Source: Caballeronia ptereochthonis
GTDB lineage: Bacteria > Pseudomonadota > Gammaproteobacteria > Burkholderiales > Burkholderiaceae
DNA length: 64,000 nt
Reading direction: 5' to 3'
Assembly (NCBI RefSeq): GCF_001545075.1
Contig: NZ_FCOB02000014.1
Location: 62,001-126,000, forward strand
The translations under genes were made by a program, and so were the position numbers. Each line of letters begins with the position of its first letter. The first letter of the stretch is position 1. Shown here piece by piece: positions 56,787-64,000 of this stretch. The notes beneath the pieces were generated by a model that was not told the origin of the DNA, did not search any database, and saw nothing but the letters and a program-made list of their open reading frames with translations.

Positions 56787-57399
56787 GGAGAAATCGAGCC
56801 GACGTATGTAAGCCGTATGCGCTTTATTTGCCGACGGCCCGTTCGCGTTTCAGCGAGCGGGCGGCGACTGCGCTCGGCGGGAATCGGGCCGACGCTTGTC
56901 TGAACCGTGCCGTCTTTTATTCTCCAGATAATACAGAATGGGTAATACGAAGTGCTCATTCGTGCAGCGTGCTTCTCCATCGCATTAGCGATAGTCGCCT
57001 GTTTATTCGCTAACTTGAATAAGTTTTGCTGGATCGAGCATATATATCCCCACATTCGCATGCCCAACCGCTACCGAGACATTGGAGGACCAGAGCTGGC
57101 GCGGCCGGAAACGATGCTCGGAGCCGTAATGTCGGAACCCGCCCCACGCATGCCGACCTACGTTAAGCCACGCGTTGCCTGAGCGCGACTCGCACGTGTG
57201 ACGCTTGCGGCGTCACATGCAACGCCTGGCCGCAACCAGCTGACCGACGGCCTTATCGCGGTGCCCTAGCGCACGGAGCCGCGCGGAACCGAATGCTACG
57301 ATTTTTTCGCAAGGGCGTGTTCGCGCCCGAGCCGCGCTTTGCCTTGTCGAAAAAACATACTTTGAAAAAAACCAGCCACAAGAATACGAGGGATTTCCG
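56787..57399. other. AT-rich intergenic region
   Basis: About 610 bases. One possible small gene at 56952-57182 is listed separately. The last 100 bases are A-rich and hold a GAGGGA ribosome site for the next gene. No terminator or promoter pair is convincing. Confidence 0.5.
56952..57182 (+). CDS. Possible small membrane-anchored protein
   Basis: A GTG-started frame of 76 residues. Residues 1-20 are a plausible membrane anchor or signal (IRAACFSIALAIVACLFA), followed by a Pro/Arg-rich soluble part (HIRMPNRYRDIGGPELARPE). No recognisable family and no strong ribosome site. It may be chance, but amino-acid composition looks protein-like. Confidence 0.3.
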   Translation: MLIRAACFSIALAIVACLFANLNKFCWIEHIYPHIRMPNRYRDIGGPELARPETMLGAVMSEPAPRMPTYVKPRVA

Positions 57400-58584
57400 A
57401 TGTCCAATCGATCCATATTGCACCGCTTCCGCGGGTGGCTTCTACTAGTTTTTATTTATTATCTGGCCGCTGCGGCTTCGTTTGGCGGCTTCATCCTCAA
57501 GTGGCAGTTGTCGGAAAACACGCCTTATACCCTGCCGATGATGCTGGACGGCGTGGCGGAACGCCCCTTCGTCTATCGACAACTATTACCGACTACCGCC
57601 AACGAGCTCGGGAAATTGATTCCCGAGCGGGCTCAAGCGGCTTTTCTCAAGAAGCTTGCCGAGGACCCGCCCGTGTCCAATCCGATTCATCGCTATTTTC
57701 CCAATGCGAGCGATTCTGCGAACCCCCACTATGCGTTGCGCTATTTCATCGTCTATGCGCTGACCTTCCTGTCGATGTTCGCGGCGATGTTCCTGCTTCG
57801 CGCAGTCTGCATCGAATTGCTGCACGACCGGGTGGCGGCCACGCTGACGCCGTTGGTCATCGCCTTGATACTCCCGCTCATTCAGACAGAAGGCGGCTAC
57901 TTCTATGACATGCCAGAACTCATGTTCATGGCCTTGGGCATGTGGCTCGCTGCTCGAGGGCAGATGATTCGTCTCGCGCTCGTCACCCTCGTCGCGACGC
58001 TGAACAAGGAGTCGTATCTGCTGTTCGTTATGTCACTGGCACCCTTCATCATGATGCGCTACCCCTTGAAACGGGCAGCCACGGTGACAGGAGGATTGCT
58101 CGTGCTGGCGGGCGCGGTGAACTGGGTCATCAAGCACAAGTATGCGTTCAACAGCGGCAGCGTCATGGAGTATCAGCTGATGTCGCACGTCGAGTATCTG
58201 GTCAATCCTCGCAATTATCTTCGCATGGAGATGAACTACGGCGTACTGACCACGAAGGGCTTTCATGTGCTGAACGTGCTGCTGGCCATCCTGGTGTTCA
58301 AGACGGGCTGGCGCAGCCTGCCGAAGACAGCGCGCTATCACGCGTGGATTGCAGCCGTATTGACCGTGCCTCTCTTCATCGCTTTCTGTTATCGCGACGA
58401 ACTGCGCAACCTGAGCCTCATGTGGATGACGTTCTCGCTCGTCATTTGCGCAACGATCTCGACTGCTCTGTCAGAAGCGTCTGGTCGCGACCGGAAGGAG
58501 TCACCGGTGAAGATCGCCGAGCGAGATCGCCCAGCGAGCGCGCCGCGAGCGGAGGCAGTGGCGGCGACGCAGTCGAGCCTCTGA
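57400..58584 (+). CDS. Polytopic membrane protein of unknown function
   Basis: A 394-residue protein with about 8 hydrophobic helices and a long periplasmic loop after the first (ENTPYTLPMMLDG, AERPFVYRQLLP). Later segments include YDMPELMFMALGMWLAARG and NKESYLLFVMSLAPF. The ERPFVYRQLLP loop recurs in hypothetical membrane proteins of glycan loci, some resembling GT-C type transferases, but no catalytic motif can be assigned. GAGGGA precedes the ATG. Confidence 0.78.
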   Translation: MSNRSILHRFRGWLLLVFIYYLAAAASFGGFILKWQLSENTPYTLPMMLDGVAERPFVYRQLLPTTANELGKLIPERAQAAFLKKLAEDPPVSNPIHRYFPNASDSANPHYALRYFIVYALTFLSMFAAMFLLRAVCIELLHDRVAATLTPLVIALILPLIQTEGGYFYDMPELMFMALGMWLAARGQMIRLALVTLVATLNKESYLLFVMSLAPFIMMRYPLKRAATVTGGLLVLAGAVNWVIKHKYAFNSGSVMEYQLMSHVEYLVNPRNYLRMEMNYGVLTTKGFHVLNVLLAILVFKTGWRSLPKTARYHAWIAAVLTVPLFIAFCYRDELRNLSLMWMTFSLVICATISTALSEASGRDRKESPVKIAERDRPASAPRAEAVAATQSSL

Positions 58585-59110
58585 AATCGCGCGGCGTGTG
58601 CGTTTGCCTTCAGCGTCCGCCGTCACCGGCGGACGTTGTCATTTGTTGGCCCGCAGGATCCGTGGAAGATCACAGCGACGATCATCAACGCCGACATACG
58701 CCCGCAGCAGTGAACGCCGGTTCTCGAGATTCGACTCTCCAGGCAAGCGACCTCGATCGCAACGCACCCGACCGGTAATCCGCATGCCCGTCTATCCCAC
58801 GACTACGCTGCGGCTTGTGCGCCCGGGAAAATCGGCTTCCCGTTGATGCGGGCGCGCGCTCGAAGCATGATCGGCTATCACGCATAGCCACAACCGCACG
58901 CGCGATCGCGTATCACGACCGGACGTTCCGCACTGCCGTGCTCCGGCATTCAAGTTGATCGAGGATGCGTGGGAAACCTGGCGCTGCTCACCAGGCGCGA
59001 AAAGGACAAGGCCGCTCCCGAAGGGCTTTGCCCTCAAGAGCGGCGACTTGGAAGGATGATCGACCGGTTCGGCTCGAGCTCGCTGCACGTACATCAAACG
59101 CAATTGACGC
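58585..59110. other. Intergenic region
   Basis: About 525 bases between the forward membrane protein gene and the reverse SMR-like gene. It contains the hairpin at 58614-58635. No protein-coding frame with recognisable content. Confidence 0.5.
58614..58635 (+). terminator. GC hairpin after the membrane protein gene
   Basis: A perfect 9-bp stem CGTCCGCCG / CGGCGGACG with loop TCAC, 29 bases after the stop. Only a weak T-containing stretch follows, so termination efficiency is uncertain. Confidence 0.5.
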
Positions 59111-59473
59111 TCAGGCGGTCGCCGGATTGGGAGCGTAAAGCAGCAGCACGCTCACGATGAGCAGTGTTGCGCCGGCGATCGTGCGCAGCGACGCGCCTTC
59201 CCCCAGCACGACGCCGAACAGCATGATCTCGAGAATCGTCACGGCGACCATGAGCGGGTAAGCGACGCTCAGCTCGACGCGCTTCAATGCGATCGCATAC
59301 AGCAGGAATCCGGCACCATAGGCGCCGAGCGCGCCGAACCGGTAGAGCATCGGACGCGCAGCCAGGCCGAAGAGAAGCGCGCCGCTATCAGCGGGCAGCT
59401 TCCCGGCCAGGCGAAGGAGAATACTTGCGAGCGCGCTACAGGAACCACTTAGCAGAAGAGTGATGTATGGCAT
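59111..59473 (-). CDS. Small multidrug resistance/EamA-like four-helix membrane protein
   Basis: A 120-residue protein with four membrane helices: ITLLLSGSCSALASILLRLAG, RFGALGAYGAGFLLYAIALK, VAYPLMVAVTILEIMLFGVVLG, and IAGATLLIVSVLLLYAP. The size and the central YPLMVAVTILEI match SMR-like half-transporters, which in glycan pathways (ArnE/ArnF type) flip polyprenyl-phosphate sugars. It begins 18 bases after the UbiA-like gene and is likely co-transcribed. Confidence 0.82.
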   Translation of the reverse strand: MPYITLLLSGSCSALASILLRLAGKLPADSGALLFGLAARPMLYRFGALGAYGAGFLLYAIALKRVELSVAYPLMVAVTILEIMLFGVVLGEGASLRTIAGATLLIVSVLLLYAPNPATA

Positions 59474-59491
59474 GACGGTGAAATTGCGGGA

Positions 59492-60913
59492 TCAGACGGC
59501 GACGATGACCGTGGCGACGCACAGGAGAATGACGAGTAAGCTGAAGCGGTTCTTGATCGCGTACACGATCGGATCGTCGTGCATCTCACCGCGGAACGCG
59601 AGCATCCAGACCCTGCTTATCCAATACAGGAGCAGGCCGAAAAGCACCCACAACGCATGGGGATGGCGATAGAGAACCCGTACATCCGACGAGTTCAGAT
59701 AAAGGGCGAGCACCAGTACGGCGACATACCCCGACGCCGTTCCGAACGAACGCAGGATGCCCAGATCATGCGTGACGTACCCGCGTCCCGAGGCAGCCAT
59801 CTTGCCATTGCGCAGCAGCGCATCGAGTTCGGTATAGCGCTTGACCATCGCGAGGCTCAGAAAGATCATCACGGAGAACATGATGAGCCAGTCGGACAAG
59901 AGGATATCGGCGGCCGCGCCACCCGCAACGATGCGCGTCGTATAGAGCGCCGCGAGGGTAAAGACATCGACCAGCATGATGCGTTTGAGCTTGAACGAGT
60001 ACGCGAGCGTGGCGACGAAATACGCGCACAGCACGATCTGGAATCGCACTTCCAGCTGCGAGGCCAGCAGCGCCGACGCGATGAGCAGCGCCACGGTGAG
60101 CCCCATTCCGTACGTGAGCGACAACTGCCCCGACGCAAACGGCCGCTTGCATTTCTTGGCATGGCGGCGGTCCGAATCCAGATCGAGCATATCGTTCAGG
60201 AGATAGACGGCCGACGCGCAGAAGCTGAAGGAAAAGAACGCGACGCCCTCGGCCAGCAGCGACGCCGGCTCGGTGAAACGGTGCGATGCGAGGAGCGGCA
60301 CGAAAATCAGCAGGTTCTTCACCCACTGATAGACACGCATTTCCTTGATGGTGAGACGCAAAAGAGAACGCTTCTGTTCGAAGAACACGATGGTCTCGTT
60401 GACTTTCTCGGCCGCCGCCGCAATGTGGCGGTTGCCTACGACGATCGCCTGACGCGCTTGCTTCCAGACGGGCACATCGGCGCGTGCGTTGCCGCAATAA
60501 TCGAACCCGTGGACGCCGAATTGCTGAGCGAGCGCACTGGCCTTGTTGCTGCCGCTCAGATTGCGCGCATCGTCACTTGCCAGCACGCCCTTGAAGAAGC
60601 CGAAATGACTGGCGATTTGATCCGCGAACTGCTGATTCGACGCCGTGCAAAGATAGAGGTCTCGTCCGTTCTCGCGTTGCTCGCGCAGATAATCCACGAA
60701 ACCCGTGTTGTAGGGCAGCACGGAGACATCGATGGAGACGCGCTTCGCGATCTGTGCTTTGAGGTACGCTTTCCCCTGCAGCAGCCAAACGATGCAAAGG
60801 AGTATGTAGACCGGATTGTTCTTGACGAGCACGAGAAACGACTCGACGAGCAAATCCGTCGCCGTCAGGGTGCCATCGAGGTCGACGCACAAGGGAACGC
60901 TCATCTTAGCCAT
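59492..60913 (-). CDS. HAD-UbiA fusion prenyltransferase (decaprenylphosphoryl-phosphoribose synthase-like)
   Basis: A 473-residue fusion. Residues about 5-190 form a HAD phosphatase domain (VDLDGTLTATD with Asp11 and Asp13). Residues about 200-470 form a UbiA prenyltransferase: NDMLDLDSDRRH is the Mg-pyrophosphate motif, followed by KCKRPFASG. The membrane part has about 8-9 helices. The same HAD-UbiA pairing occurs in DPPR-type enzymes that start polyprenyl-phosphate arabinose synthesis. A role in a lipid-linked pentose donor is plausible; the epimerase pair DprE1/E2 is not in this window. Confidence 0.82.
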   Translation of the reverse strand: MAKMSVPLCVDLDGTLTATDLLVESFLVLVKNNPVYILLCIVWLLQGKAYLKAQIAKRVSIDVSVLPYNTGFVDYLREQRENGRDLYLCTASNQQFADQIASHFGFFKGVLASDDARNLSGSNKASALAQQFGVHGFDYCGNARADVPVWKQARQAIVVGNRHIAAAAEKVNETIVFFEQKRSLLRLTIKEMRVYQWVKNLLIFVPLLASHRFTEPASLLAEGVAFFSFSFCASAVYLLNDMLDLDSDRRHAKKCKRPFASGQLSLTYGMGLTVALLIASALLASQLEVRFQIVLCAYFVATLAYSFKLKRIMLVDVFTLAALYTTRIVAGGAAADILLSDWLIMFSVMIFLSLAMVKRYTELDALLRNGKMAASGRGYVTHDLGILRSFGTASGYVAVLVLALYLNSSDVRVLYRHPHALWVLFGLLLYWISRVWMLAFRGEMHDDPIVYAIKNRFSLLVILLCVATVIVAV

Positions 60914-61314
60914 TTGGCACCACCCTCTCTTTATTCATTATGTATGCCGGCGCAAAGCGGTTCGGAAGCCGGATCGTTGGCATTGCAGGGTAACGTGGGA
61001 CGTCGCCCGCTCTCTGTTCGAAACAGCACTTGCTGGCAAAATGATCGAAGAGGCGTGGATTTCCGAATACAAGGCCATAAAACGGAAAAATTTGCGCAAT
61101 GGCCTTTTGACACACCCAAAATGGCACGCGCGTCCGCCTGCGCCGACAGTCTCTTCTTGTATTCATGGGAATCGAAACATGCCGGTGGCGTGCGCGCGCC
61201 AGCGGTCGACCGGGTGAGGTTGCCGAAAAGAGCGACATTGAGGAGAATCTCGGCATTTCCGAATCATCAGCGCAGTCCGTCTTCCTTTCGTGGCGCGGAC
61301 ACACTCTTTGTCCG
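60914..61314. other. Divergent intergenic region
   Basis: About 400 bases between the reverse UbiA-like gene and a forward glycosyltransferase gene. More AT-rich than the flanks (A-rich around 61085). No clear promoter pair and no convincing gene. Confidence 0.5.
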
Positions 61315-62178
61315 ATGAACGAGATCTCACCGCACCGCCAGACGGCGGATCAGCCGGAACACCCCGAACAACTGATTACGCTCAGCATTTCGATCGTCGT
61401 CTACCGGCCCGACGCCGCGCTGCTCGCCCGCACCGTCGAAACGCTCGATGCCGCGCTCGCGCAACTGCACGACGTTGCCGGGCGTGCGTGCCTGTATCTG
61501 ATCGACAACGGCAATCCGGGCGAGCTCGCGGATCTGCCGGTGCCATCCGATGCCGATTTCGACACGGTCGTGATCAAGGGGCATGGCAACGTCGGCTACG
61601 GGCGCGGCCACAATCTCGCGATCGAGCGCGCCGCCAGCCGCTTCCATCTGATTCTCAATCCCGATGTCGAAATCAACGCCGACGGCCTGCGCCGCGCGCT
61701 CGCCTTCCTGCGCGACTCGCCGCAGACGGGCCTGCTCGCGCCCTGGATCGGCGGCGACGACGGCCGTCAGCAGTATCTCTGCCGGCGCTATCCGACCGTG
61801 TTCGACCTGTTCGTGCGCGGCTTCCTGCCGTCCGCGTTGCGCAAGCCGTTCGCGCCGCGCCTCGCGCGCTACGAGATGCGCGACGTCATCGGCGACAAGG
61901 ATGTCGTGTGGGACCCGCCGATCGTGAGCGGCTGCTTCATGCTCTACAGGACGGACGTGCTCAAGTCGCTCGGCGGTTTCGATCCGCGCTATTTCCTCTA
62001 CTTCGAGGACTACGACCTGAGCCTGCGCACGCGGGATATCGCCCGCATCGCCTATGTGCCGTCCGTGCGCATCCTGCATCACGGCGGCGGCGCGGCGAAG
62101 AAGGGCTCGGTGCACATCAAGCTTTTCGTCACGTCGGCGTGCAGGTTCTTCAACCGCTTCGGCTGGAAATGGCTATGA
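61315..62178 (+). CDS. Family 2 glycosyltransferase (WbbL-like)
   Basis: A 287-residue GT-A enzyme. LSISIVVYRPDAALLARTVETL at the start, GHGNVGYGRGHNLAI, and LILNPDVEINADGL (metal site), with SGCFMLYRTDVLKSLGGFDPRYFLYFEDYDL in the C-terminal part. The pattern fits WbbL-type rhamnosyltransferases that add the first or second sugar on the lipid-linked intermediate. Its stop overlaps the next ATG (ATGA). Confidence 0.9.
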   Translation: MNEISPHRQTADQPEHPEQLITLSISIVVYRPDAALLARTVETLDAALAQLHDVAGRACLYLIDNGNPGELADLPVPSDADFDTVVIKGHGNVGYGRGHNLAIERAASRFHLILNPDVEINADGLRRALAFLRDSPQTGLLAPWIGGDDGRQQYLCRRYPTVFDLFVRGFLPSALRKPFAPRLARYEMRDVIGDKDVVWDPPIVSGCFMLYRTDVLKSLGGFDPRYFLYFEDYDLSLRTRDIARIAYVPSVRILHHGGGAAKKGSVHIKLFVTSACRFFNRFGWKWL

Positions 62179-63164
62179 GCGCGTCGGACGGACGCATTGC
62201 GATGACTGGCGCGAACGGCTTCGTCGGCCGCGCGGTGAGCCGCGCCTTGCTCGCTCGCGGCATCGCGGCGACGGGTCTCGTGCGGCGCGGCTCGGCTTGC
62301 GAGCCGGGCGTCGATGCGCGCTACATCGACGGGCTCGATGCCATCGCCCCCGAAGCGTTCGAAGGCTGCGACGCCGTGATCCATCTCGCCGCGCGCGTGC
62401 ACGTGATGCGCGATGCCGCCGCGCAGACGCAATCGGCGTCGCGGGCGCAGGCGGTGCTCGAAGCCTACCGGGAGACCAACGTCGACGGCGCGCTCGCCAC
62501 CGCCGAGGCGGCGCGGCGCGCCGGCGTCACGCGCTTCGTCCTGATGAGCAGCATCAAGGCGCTCGGCGAGAGCGACCCGGGGCGTCCTTTCACCGAAGAC
62601 GACGAACGGCGCCCGCCCGATGCCTACGGCGTCTCGAAGGCCGAAGCCGAGGTCCGGCTGCTCGAGTTCGGCAGCCGCACCGGAATGGAGGTCGTCGTCG
62701 TGCGACCGCCGCTCGTCTACGGTCCCGGCGTGCGCGCCAACTTTCTCGCGATGATGAACGCGATCGCGCGCGGCCTGCCGCTTCCGCTCGGCGCGATCGA
62801 CGCGCGGCGCAGTCTCGTCAGCGTCGACAATCTGGCGAGCGCGGCGATCGAGTGCGCGCGCAATCCGGCCGCCGCCGGCCGCGTGTTTCATGTGACCGAC
62901 GGCGAGGACCCGAGCGTCGCCGGGCTCGCGCGCAAGCTGGGCGAGCATCTCGGCAAGCCGGCGCGGCTCGTTTCCGTGCCGGCGGGCGTGTTGCGCGGCG
63001 CGGCGCGCCTGGCCGGCAAGACGGCGCAGATCGAGCGGCTGACGGGAAGTTTGCGCGTCGATTCCAGCCGCATCCGCGACACGCTCGGCTGGCGGGCGCC
63101 TCAATCGCTCGACCAGGGGCTGGCCGCCACGGCCGCCTGGTATCGCTCGACGCGCGGGCGCTAG
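62175..63164 (+). CDS. NAD-dependent sugar epimerase/dehydratase (WbiG-like)
   Basis: A 329-residue extended SDR. Cofactor loop MTGANGFVGRAV at about residues 10-21, HLAARVHVM, VLMSSIKALGE and the YGVSKAEAE Tyr/Lys pair are typical of the UDP-sugar 4-epimerases encoded just before the WecA-like gene in Burkholderia O-antigen loci (WbiG). It likely supplies the sugar nucleotide used by the initiating transferase. Confidence 0.9.
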   Translation: MSASDGRIAMTGANGFVGRAVSRALLARGIAATGLVRRGSACEPGVDARYIDGLDAIAPEAFEGCDAVIHLAARVHVMRDAAAQTQSASRAQAVLEAYRETNVDGALATAEAARRAGVTRFVLMSSIKALGESDPGRPFTEDDERRPPDAYGVSKAEAEVRLLEFGSRTGMEVVVVRPPLVYGPGVRANFLAMMNAIARGLPLPLGAIDARRSLVSVDNLASAAIECARNPAAAGRVFHVTDGEDPSVAGLARKLGEHLGKPARLVSVPAGVLRGAARLAGKTAQIERLTGSLRVDSSRIRDTLGWRAPQSLDQGLAATAAWYRSTRGR

Positions 63165-63400
63165 GCGCCACGCAAATCGCCCGACTCCGCGCGGCTTGCG
63201 CGAAGAAATCCGCGCTGCGGCCGGGCGCCGGCGAGTATATATCCTGCAAGCTTGCCGCCCGCGCTGTCAGCCCGATTTTCATTATTTGTCAGACGTTTAA
63301 AAGTAAACCGGGCCAGCATTCGCGTATCCTTTAGGGTTTTGCCGAGCGAAAATCCGTCAGGACGACGGGCGCTCGTCGCTTCGACCACCGATACTCCAGC

Positions 63401-64000
63401 ATGCCGTTTTCGTTTCTTGAAGCTTCGCCGCCGATTGCCGCGATCCTGGTTGCGGCATTGGCCTTTGTCGCGTGCGCGCTGATTCTTCAGACGCTTGTCC
63501 GCACCGGCCTCGCGTGGCGTCTCGCCACCGACATCCCCAACGAGCGCTCGCTCCACGAGCGGCCCACGCCGCGCGTCGGCGGCTGGGGCATCGTGCCGGT
63601 CGCGGTGATCGCACTGCTGGTCACGGCGCCGTCGATGTGGCTCGTCGCCGCCTGCGCGGTGTTTCTCGCCGCCGTCTCGCAGATCGACGACCGTCGCGGC
63701 CTGCCGGCGCGCGTGCGCTTCGCCGCGCATCTGGTGGCGGTCGCGGTCGTGATCGTCGCGCATCCGGCGGACGCGCCCTGGTGGGCGCTCGCCATCGTCG
63801 GCTTTCTGATGCTGTGGCTCGTCAATCTTTACAACTTCATGGACGGTTCGGACGGTCTCGCGGGCGGCATGGCGCTTTTCGGCTTCGGCGGCTATGCCCT
63901 GGCTGCGCTCGCCGGACCCGCGTCCGATCTGGCGCTGGGTCTCGCGAGCGCGGGAATCGCGGGCGCCGCCGCGGGCTTTCTGACCCTGAATTTCCATCCG
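63401..64000 (+). CDS. WecA/WbpL-like polyprenyl-phosphate sugar transferase, 3' end missing
   Basis: The first 200 residues of a polytopic MraY/WecA-family transferase. After membrane helix 1 comes IPNERSLHERPTPRVGG, the cytosolic loop for the lipid carrier. SQIDDRRGLPARVR carries the Mg-binding Asp pair, and NLYNFMDGSDGLAGG the second conserved Asp site. It starts O-antigen synthesis by putting a sugar phosphate on undecaprenyl phosphate. The frame is open at the window end. Follows the epimerase gene by 236 bases (WbiH-like position). Confidence 0.93.
   Translation, partial: MPFSFLEASPPIAAILVAALAFVACALILQTLVRTGLAWRLATDIPNERSLHERPTPRVGGWGIVPVAVIALLVTAPSMWLVAACAVFLAAVSQIDDRRGLPARVRFAAHLVAVAVVIVAHPADAPWWALAIVGFLMLWLVNLYNFMDGSDGLAGGMALFGFGGYALAALAGPASDLALGLASAGIAGAAAGFLTLNFHP

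Overview
The window is a GC-rich stretch of a beta-proteobacterial genome. Gene content (LysR-free catabolic cluster with a Burkholderia-type porin, a bufferin operon, groESL with a CIRCE element, the apaH to rmlBACD to wzm/wzt arrangement, and the pyrR-pyrB-pyrC' operon) points to Burkholderiaceae, most like Caballeronia/Paraburkholderia. This is inferred from protein families only; no 16S or other marker lies in the window.

Layout. (1) 1-8657: a forward catabolic/transport cluster: RraA-like aldolase (5' end missing), hydroxyacid dehydrogenase, SMP-30 lactonase, ACS-family MFS, porin, EntS-like MFS, second ACS-family MFS and a Tat-exported LigI-like amidohydrolase. It looks like uptake and breakdown of an organic acid or lactone of unknown identity. 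(2) 8780-11203, reverse: MocR-type regulator, cupin and AhpD-like protein. (3) 11385-16354: accessory region with two HD-domain paralogues (one intact, one frameshifted), a decayed SDR gene cut into by a decayed tyrosine recombinase, and an NmrA/NTF2-like/SDR/MarR cluster behind twin palindromic operators. (4) 16760-20933: a bufferin (MNIO-modified, copper-linked peptide) locus: bufA1-bufB1-bufC1-doxX plus a GDCCVxC zinc-ribbon gene, divergent from a SigF-type sigma factor and its NrsF anti-sigma factor. A SigF-like promoter faces bufA1. (5) 20934-22566: low-information DNA with a hairpin element (26-bp arms) that cuts off a small reverse gene.

(6) 22567-36312: housekeeping genes: groESL with CIRCE, DUF72 protein, thiD, rubredoxin, an unknown 471-residue protein, phr, yqgE-ruvX-pyrR-pyrB-pyrC' (the last lacking the catalytic HxH), plsC and apaH. 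(7) 36642-64000: a large surface polysaccharide (O-antigen) locus: rmlBACD for dTDP-L-rhamnose, Wzm/Wzt ABC export, several unusually large two-domain glycosyltransferases, a methyltransferase-glycosyltransferase fusion, a pyruvyltransferase with a coiled-coil tail, a UbiA/HAD prenyltransferase with a small SMR-like membrane protein, an NAD-dependent epimerase and a WecA-like initiating transferase that runs off the window end. Composition becomes more AT-rich around 52-61 kb, suggesting modular acquisition.

No tRNA, rRNA or CRISPR array was recognised. The least ordinary regions are the bufferin locus with its GDCCVxC companion, the hairpin element with matching 12-mers, and the fused glycosyltransferase block.
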